DNA of 12,609 bases from CAZMFZ01 sp964565665 (GTDB lineage Bacteria > Bacteroidota > Bacteroidia > Cytophagales > UBA9547). Positions 7,938 to 12,609 of the stretch are shown here, one piece after another. Positions within the stretch are counted from its first letter, which is position 1, and each line of letters starts with the position of its first letter. The translations under genes were made by a program, and so were the position numbers. The stretch is from assembly GCA_964565665.1 (NCBI GenBank), contig CAZMFZ010000109.1, forward strand, positions 1-12,609, in the 5' to 3' direction. The notes beneath the pieces were generated by a model. The model was not told where the DNA came from. It made no database searches and saw nothing but the letters and a program-made list of their open reading frames with translations.

Positions 7938-7986
7938 TATTTACCTGATGTAAAAAAATCTTTATTTAAATTTTATGAGATACATT

Positions 7987-9294
7987 TTAAGTGCTGGCAA
8001 TTACTTTGCTCCCTCTTAGTGCAAAAAATAGTACATAAATATAGCAACATGCTGGAATGATAAAAGCTATTTGTATATTTTGAACAGTTGAAATATACCC
8101 CATAATAGCGGGAATAATAGCTGCACCAACAATGGCCATAACTAAAAATGTAGAACCATCTTTTGTATATGCACCTAAATTTTTTAGACTTAATGTAAAT
8201 ATGGTAGCGAATTGAATAGAATTGAAAAACCCGAGTGCTACTATACACCACACTGCTACCATACCACTTGTTAAAATTGCGGCACTTACTAACCCGATAG
8301 CAATTACAGCATAAACGGTCAACATTTTTGCAGGGTCAAATTTTTGTGTTAGCCACGCACCTATAAATCTCCCAATCATAAAACTGCCCCAATGGAATAC
8401 GATAAAGTTTGCAGCCATTTTTTCGGAAACACCTTCAATTTGTAAATGTTGCATAAAACGAATAATGAAACTTGCAACCCCTTCTTGAGCACCTACATAC
8501 ATAAATATTGCAAGAACTCCCAAGCTCAAATGTTTAAATTTGAATACTGAAAAAGGGGATTGTGATTTCATGGTTTTTTCTGCATCCGTATTTAACCCTT
8601 GTTCTTTAATTTCAGGAAGTTTTGTAATGAAGATAATAATGGCAATTAGTATAAAAATTCCTGCAATGATTAAATAGGGCATTTTAACTCTATCAGCTTC
8701 GAATATTTTATAGTTTTCCAAGTCGAATAGCGACATTGATGCCAAATCAGATTCTGATTTTTCAACCCCTGACAATATTACTTGAGCACCTATGAAAGGT
8801 GTTATAGTAGCCCCTAACGAATTGAAACCTTGTGCTAAATTTAGCCTACTAGAAGCACCTTTCGGGTCGCCTAAAATTGAAACATAAGGGTTGGCAGCTA
8901 CTTCTAAAAAGCAGAATCCACAAGCCATAATACAAAGTGCAGATAAAAAGAAAGGATAAATTCTGGTAGTCGCAGCTGGATAAAATAGTAATGCACCTAC
9001 AATGGCAATGCCTAATCCAATTAATATCCCATTTTTATAACCTACTTTTTTCATTACCCAACCTGCAGGGATAGCGGCAAAGAAATATCCTGCAAAAAAT
9101 GCCGATTGTACCAGCGAAGACTGAAAATCGGACAAATCTAATGCTTTCTTTAAATGTGGAATTAGAATGTCATTCATTTTTCCACCCAAAGCCCAAAGAA
9201 AAAACAGACTCGTAACTACTATTAGAGGTATAGTATAGTTTTTTGAAGAGTCGTAATTGGACTTGATATTAGAAGAATCGGAAGCTATGGCCAT
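7987..9294 (-). CDS. FucP/GluP-type sugar:H+ symporter (major facilitator superfamily)
   Basis: This is a predicted inner-membrane sugar importer of the fucose/glucose-galactose symporter family. The 435-residue length and 12-helix pattern fit. The N-terminal helix reads FFLWALGGKMNDILIPHLKK, and helix 4-5 carries the signature FLEVAANPYVSILG. Asp42 and Glu131 appear to correspond to the two acidic residues essential for proton coupling in E. coli FucP. A hydrophilic central stretch (about residues 175-205, then 228-255) separates the two six-helix halves. The gene converges on ctaA with 49 bp between stops and no clear terminator, and diverges from the response regulator. No sugar catabolic gene is adjacent, so the substrate (fucose, glucose, galactose or N-acetylhexosamine) cannot be stated. 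Confidence 0.9.
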   Translation of the reverse strand: MAIASDSSNIKSNYDSSKNYTIPLIVVTSLFFLWALGGKMNDILIPHLKKALDLSDFQSSLVQSAFFAGYFFAAIPAGWVMKKVGYKNGILIGLGIAIVGALLFYPAATTRIYPFFLSALCIMACGFCFLEVAANPYVSILGDPKGASSRLNLAQGFNSLGATITPFIGAQVILSGVEKSESDLASMSLFDLENYKIFEADRVKMPYLIIAGIFILIAIIIFITKLPEIKEQGLNTDAEKTMKSQSPFSVFKFKHLSLGVLAIFMYVGAQEGVASFIIRFMQHLQIEGVSEKMAANFIVFHWGSFMIGRFIGAWLTQKFDPAKMLTVYAVIAIGLVSAAILTSGMVAVWCIVALGFFNSIQFATIFTLSLKNLGAYTKDGSTFLVMAIVGAAIIPAIMGYISTVQNIQIAFIIPACCYIYVLFFALRGSKVIAST

Positions 9295-9326
9295 TGGTAG
9301 TAAAAAAGAAATAAGTACTTATCTAG

Positions 9327-9334
9327 CAAAAGTA
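9327..9334 (-). promoter_or_regulatory. Candidate Bacteroidota -7 element for the symporter gene
   Basis: On the minus strand this reads TACTTTTG, a full match to the Bacteroidota -7 consensus TAnnTTTG, and lies 32 bp before the symporter ATG, leaving a short leader. No TTTG -33 element is seen at the usual spacing, so this is only a half-promoter match in A+T-rich DNA. Confidence 0.3.
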
Positions 9335-9440
9335 TATAAATTCTTGGTTTTGTGATATTTACATTTAAAAAAACTAAACATTTCAATCTATTACAATCAT
9401 TTAATGCCTAACATTTCTATTTTTGTTAAAAATGAATGCA

Positions 9441-10598
9441 ATGCCAAAAATATTAATTATAGACGATGAGAGAGCGATTAGACAGACCTTAAAAGAGATT
9501 TTAGGATATGAAAAATACCATGTAGAAGAAGCGAAAGATGGAGAAGAAGGTATAAATCTTCTTTTGAAAAATGAATATGACGTAGTAATATGTGATATAA
9601 AAATGCCAAAATTAGATGGGATAGAAGTATTAGAAAAGGCTAAATCTGAAGGCGTGACAGCACCTTTTATTATGATTTCTGCTCATGGAACGATAGATAC
9701 TGCTGTTGATGCCACCAAAAAGGGTGCTTACGATTTTATTCAAAAGCCACCTGACCTAAATCGTTTGCTCATAGCCATTAAAAATGCAATTGAGAATAAA
9801 TCGCTTGTAACACAGACTAAAGTACTTAAACAGAAAATTGTACAAGGCAACGAAATAGTTGGACAATCTTTAGCTATTCTTCAAGTAAAAGATATGATTG
9901 TGCGAGTAGCCGCAACAGAGGCAAAAGTATTAATCACTGGCCCAAATGGCGTAGGTAAAGAGCTGGTTGCTAGGCAATTACATCAATTTAGTAAACGTCT
10001 ATCCCAATCATTTATTGAGGTGAATTGTGCTGCTATTCCTTCAGAGTTGATTGAAAGTGAGCTTTTTGGTCATGAAAAAGGATCATTTACTTCTGCTATT
10101 AAAAATAGAATTGGCAAATTTGAGCAGGCTGATGGTGGTACGCTTTTTTTGGATGAAATTGGAGATATGAGTCTAAGTGCTCAAGCTAAAGTATTAAGGG
10201 CTTTACAGGAGCGAAAAATATCAAAAGTAGGTGGTGAAAAAGAGATAGATGTTGATGTGAGGGTAATTGCAGCCACCAACAAAAATTTGCAAAAAGAAAT
10301 AGAAAATGGAAATTTTAGAGAAGATTTATATCATCGACTTGCTGTAGTAATTATTGAAGTGCCATCGCTCAATGAACGAATCGATGATATTAATTTACTG
10401 GTTGATAAATTTTTAATAGATATAGCTTTGGAATATGGATCAAAGCCTAAAATCATTGATAATGAGGCAGTTGAGTATTTAAAAAATCAAAAATGGACTG
10501 GAAATATTAGAGAACTTAGAAACGTAATCGAGCGACTCCATATAATGAGCTCAGCTACAATTACTTTAAAAGACACAAAAAAATACGCTGCTAAATAG
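9441..10598 (+). CDS. Sigma-54 activator-type response regulator without DNA-binding domain
   Basis: This is a two-component response regulator of the NtrC class that would remodel sigma-54 RNA polymerase. It has 385 residues from the ATG at 9441 (MPKILIIDDE); an in-frame ATG at 9432 would add three residues, and TTG 9423 is unlikely. The receiver domain (1-118) has the acidic pair Asp8/Asp9, phospho-acceptor Asp52, Ser80 and Lys102. The AAA+ domain (about 137-370) has Walker A GPNGVGKE (167-174), an L1 loop GSFTSA (214-219) in place of GAFTGA, Walker B TLFLDEI (Asp238, Glu239), arginine-finger region NFREDLYHRL and sensor II GNIRELRNVIERL. The protein stops about 15 residues later with no Fis-type helix-turn-helix. 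No histidine kinase is adjacent. The family is certain; targets are unknown. Confidence 0.93.
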   Translation: MPKILIIDDERAIRQTLKEILGYEKYHVEEAKDGEEGINLLLKNEYDVVICDIKMPKLDGIEVLEKAKSEGVTAPFIMISAHGTIDTAVDATKKGAYDFIQKPPDLNRLLIAIKNAIENKSLVTQTKVLKQKIVQGNEIVGQSLAILQVKDMIVRVAATEAKVLITGPNGVGKELVARQLHQFSKRLSQSFIEVNCAAIPSELIESELFGHEKGSFTSAIKNRIGKFEQADGGTLFLDEIGDMSLSAQAKVLRALQERKISKVGGEKEIDVDVRVIAATNKNLQKEIENGNFREDLYHRLAVVIIEVPSLNERIDDINLLVDKFLIDIALEYGSKPKIIDNEAVEYLKNQKWTGNIRELRNVIERLHIMSSATITLKDTKKYAAK

Positions 10599-10601
10599 GA
10601 A

Positions 10602-10727
10602 CTATGCGTTTTTGATTTTTTCTACATTATTTGTTTTATTTTTCAAATAAGTAGGGCAAGTCCGTTGTGGAGCACATGCTGAGACAAGTACTACAAAAGT
10701 TACTAAAGTGATGATGAAAGCCTTCAT
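10602..10727 (-). CDS. Tiny lipoprotein, 41 residues, function unknown
   Basis: This is a short gene missed by length filters. The ATG (complement of 10725-10727) opens a frame of 41 codons ending in TAG. Residues 1-18, MKAFIITLVTFVVLVSAC, form a textbook lipoprotein signal peptide: a Lys, a hydrophobic core and a VSAC lipobox with Cys18. The mature part is only 24 residues, APQRTCPTYLKN followed by a Lys/Asn-rich tail, with a second cysteine at 24. It is convergent with the response regulator, with three bases between the two stops. It should be anchored to the inner or outer membrane facing the periplasm. I do not recognise a function. The signal peptide makes a real gene much more likely than chance, but there is no comparative evidence here. 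Confidence 0.72.
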   Translation of the reverse strand: MKAFIITLVTFVVLVSACAPQRTCPTYLKNKTNNVEKIKNA

Positions 10728-10892
10728 TAGTATTCTATTTTGATTTATAAATTATAGAAATATAGCAGCTGATATATTTGTTTCAATTTTAGCACAGCCA
10801 ATGCTATTGATTGATATTAATACAATAATAGATAAATTTATTTTTAATCAAAAAGTATTTTTAATAAATAGATTTTTTGGGTAAGAATAATT
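10728..10892. other. A+T-rich intergenic stretch, no gene seen
   Basis: These 165 bases between the tiny lipoprotein start and the LuxE-like stop have stops in all frames and very low G+C. They should hold the lipoprotein promoter and the end of the LuxE-like transcript, but I see no full -33/-7 pair and no G+C-containing hairpin. Confidence 0.5.
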
Positions 10893-11879
10893 CTAAATCA
10901 GGAGATTACACCCTCTAATTTCAGAATTATCAAATCTGCCAAGAATTTTAAACTTACCATTGGGCAGAATTTCACCCAAATCTTTTGTTTCAACAAAGGC
11001 ACACGAATCTATATTTGCCAAATCAATAATATTTACTCCACCACGCTTTATTATTTCTGATTTATCGAATGGATCATCCGTATTTCTAAGCATTATTTTC
11101 ATCCAGAAAGGGCTTGAAAATTCACCATTTTCTGGAGCATAAGCTTGGGATAATAGCTCTGTCATGCCGTATTCTGATGCTATTGAAATAGTATTTAACC
11201 CTAAATTAAGTATTTCATGCAGTGATTCACGCACCATTTCTTTGCGTTTTCCTTTCATACCGCCAGTTTCCATTACAATACAATTTTGCAGGTCTGGCTT
11301 AAATTGTTCTGCCAAATCAAGTAAGGCAAAGCTTATACCAATTAATATCGTTTTAAGCCCTTTGGCCTTACAATCCGATAATTGCGATAGCATTTCCTCA
11401 TAATTATTCAAATAAAATGGAAGGTCAGGCTTTGCACTTTTGCCAATAAAATGTTCAACCATATATATTAGTGAAGAACCATTTCGCTCTGCATACGAAG
11501 GTAACAATGCTATAAAAGCAAATTGTGAAATAGAACCAAAGAACGATTCGAATATTTTTATACTGATTTTTTTGTAAAATGCTGCATCCGCCACAAAATG
11601 TTGGCTTCTCTGATGCCCGGTAGTGCCACTACTTTGAAATATTATCTCAATAGGTTTTTTCCCTGTTTTCACCTCAAAATTTTTAAAGAATTCGATGGGT
11701 AAAAAAGGTATATCTTGAAGCTTTGTAACAGATGAGGGATCTATTTTTAAAAATTTCAGATAATTGCTATATACAATGTTGTGCATAGCTTGGTATTGAA
11801 ATGTTTTTATGGCAATTTCATCAAAATTTGATTCGGTGATTGAAAAAATTTCCTTCTTAATAAATTTTGAAAAATCCAT
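10893..11879 (-). CDS. LuxE-like acyl-protein synthetase / acyltransferase (ANL-related)
   Basis: LuxE-type enzymes activate or accept fatty acyl groups as adenylate and enzyme thioester. The 328-residue protein shows the adenylation-fold motifs in order: phosphate loop FQSSGTTGHQR (SSGTTG at 83-88), the LuxE-type METGGMKGKRKEM (203-215), EYGMTELLSQAY (236-247), DLANIDSCAFVETKDLGEI and GRFDNSEIRGCNLLI at the very end. It stops after this last motif, so it lacks the mobile C-terminal subdomain with the catalytic lysine of acyl-CoA synthetases. Cys324 lies five residues from the end, where classical LuxE carries its acylated cysteine. No luxA, B, C or D homologue is present, so the physiological acyl substrate is unknown. 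It diverges from the methyltransferase across 102 bp. Confidence 0.87.
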   Translation of the reverse strand: MDFSKFIKKEIFSITESNFDEIAIKTFQYQAMHNIVYSNYLKFLKIDPSSVTKLQDIPFLPIEFFKNFEVKTGKKPIEIIFQSSGTTGHQRSQHFVADAAFYKKISIKIFESFFGSISQFAFIALLPSYAERNGSSLIYMVEHFIGKSAKPDLPFYLNNYEEMLSQLSDCKAKGLKTILIGISFALLDLAEQFKPDLQNCIVMETGGMKGKRKEMVRESLHEILNLGLNTISIASEYGMTELLSQAYAPENGEFSSPFWMKIMLRNTDDPFDKSEIIKRGGVNIIDLANIDSCAFVETKDLGEILPNGKFKILGRFDNSEIRGCNLLI

Positions 11880-11981
11880 TGTTCAAAATTGCCTTAGTTA
11901 ATAGCAATAAGCAAATTCGCAGTTAGGATAATTTAGAAATAAAGCCAATTTTAGTAATTTAGTATTTGACATCTACATCGA

Positions 11982-12609
11982 ATGGATTTTTTATCTCAAG
12001 ACCTTAATACATATATAGAACAACATACTGAGGCTGAGAATGAGCTTTTGCAGCGTATAAATCGGGAAACACATAGTCGTGTACTAATGCCTAGAATGCT
12101 TTCTGGACAATTGCAAGGAAGAGTTTTGGCCATGTTTGTGGCGATGATAAAGCCTATAAATATTCTCGAAATAGGCACATTTACCGGCTATTCAGCATTA
12201 TGTATGGCTGAAAATTTAGCTGAGGAGGCTACTCTGACCACCATAGATATTAATGAAGAGCTGGAGGACAGAGTACGTGAATATTTCAAAAATTCTGGTA
12301 AAGAAAATCATATCAATTACCTGATAGGCAATGCTTTAGCAATTCTGCCAACTCTAAATACAATTTTTGATTTGGTGTTTATTGATGCAGATAAAGATAA
12401 TTATTCCAATTATTATGATCTTGTGTTTGATAAAGTGAAGAAGGGTGGCTTTCTAATAGCGGATAATGTGCTTTGGAGTGGAAAAGTAGCGAATGTAAAT
12501 CTTCAAAAACGAGATAAAGATTTGGAAGCGATACTACATTTTAATAAGAAAGTGCATGAAGATAACAGAGTTTCTAATGTATTATTCCCTATCAGAGACG
12601 GGTTAATGG
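11982..12609 (+). CDS. SAM-dependent O-methyltransferase (catechol/caffeoyl-CoA type), 3' partial
   Basis: This is a predicted cytosolic class I, metal-dependent O-methyltransferase. From the ATG at 11982, 209 codons are visible and the window ends inside the final strand (LFPIRDGLM), so only a few residues are missing. SAM-binding motif I is LEIGTFTGYSALCMA (62-76), followed by the ribose-binding acidic residue Asp89 in TTIDI. The metal site is formed by Asp135 (FIDADKDNY), Asp161 and Asn162 (ADNVLWSGKV), all matching the catechol/caffeoyl-CoA methyltransferase pattern. The leader helix MLSGQLQGRVLAMF is typical of bacterial members. The acceptor is unknown. It diverges from the LuxE-like gene; whether the two are functionally linked cannot be told from this window. 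Confidence 0.92.
   Translation, partial: MDFLSQDLNTYIEQHTEAENELLQRINRETHSRVLMPRMLSGQLQGRVLAMFVAMIKPINILEIGTFTGYSALCMAENLAEEATLTTIDINEELEDRVREYFKNSGKENHINYLIGNALAILPTLNTIFDLVFIDADKDNYSNYYDLVFDKVKKGGFLIADNVLWSGKVANVNLQKRDKDLEAILHFNKKVHEDNRVSNVLFPIRDGLM

Noticed and set aside
7973..8251. Minus-strand frame overlapping the symporter 3' end
   Set aside because: It is a Tyr/Ser-rich shadow of the symporter gene in another frame, with no domain or signal.
10789..10805. Sigma-54-like site TTAGCAC-N5-ATGCT near the sigma-54 regulator
   Set aside because: It lacks the GG of the -24 element and has no plus-strand gene downstream; the next gene there is on the opposite strand.
10847..10877. A/T-only hairpins after the LuxE-like stop
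   Set aside because: Stems such as AAAAA-GTA-TTTTT are expected by chance in such A+T-rich DNA and are too weak to call a terminator.
11996..12178. Minus-strand frame inside the methyltransferase gene
   Set aside because: It is a shadow frame antisense to a gene with complete SAM- and metal-binding motifs.

Overview
The window looks like a chromosomal segment from a member of the Bacteroidota. It is A+T-rich by eye. It carries an alternative complex III (ACIII) gene set running directly into an aa3-type cytochrome c oxidase. It also has lipoproteins with short Bacteroidota-like lipoboxes, a 'GPNG' Walker A sigma-54 response regulator of the form common in this phylum, and no obvious Shine-Dalgarno sequences. 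The species cannot be named from the sequence alone.

Positions 1-6899 (+) are a respiratory cluster: actC (5' end outside the window), actD, actE, actF, then after a 122-bp gap coxM (oxidase subunit II) and coxN (subunit I). ACIII oxidises menaquinol. Electrons leave through c-type hemes (ActE here, ActA presumably upstream) to the CuA centre of CoxM and on to the heme a3/CuB site of CoxN, where O2 is reduced. A strong intrinsic terminator follows coxN. Next on the same strand is ctaA (heme A synthase), which makes the cofactor CoxN needs. Subunits III and IV, ctaB and sco assembly genes are not in the window.

Positions 7987-9294 (-) encode a FucP/GluP-type sugar:H+ symporter, convergent with ctaA. 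Diverging from it is a sigma-54 activator-type response regulator (9441-10598, +) that ends right after its AAA+ domain and so has no DNA-binding domain. Three bases beyond its stop, on the opposite strand, is an easily missed 41-codon gene for a tiny lipoprotein (10602-10727).

Positions 10893-11879 (-) encode a stand-alone LuxE-like acyl-protein synthetase/acyltransferase whose only C-terminal cysteine sits five residues from the end. Diverging from it is a class I SAM-dependent O-methyltransferase (11982 to the window end), cut just before its C-terminus.

I found no mobile element, CRISPR array, tRNA or rRNA, and no clear sign of a wholly new system. The points most worth a second look are the tiny lipoprotein, the LuxE homologue without lux partners, the regulator without a DNA-binding domain, the His-to-Asn change in a heme-ligand motif of CtaA, the histidine-rich stretches in ActF and CoxN, and two inverted repeats upstream of coxM.
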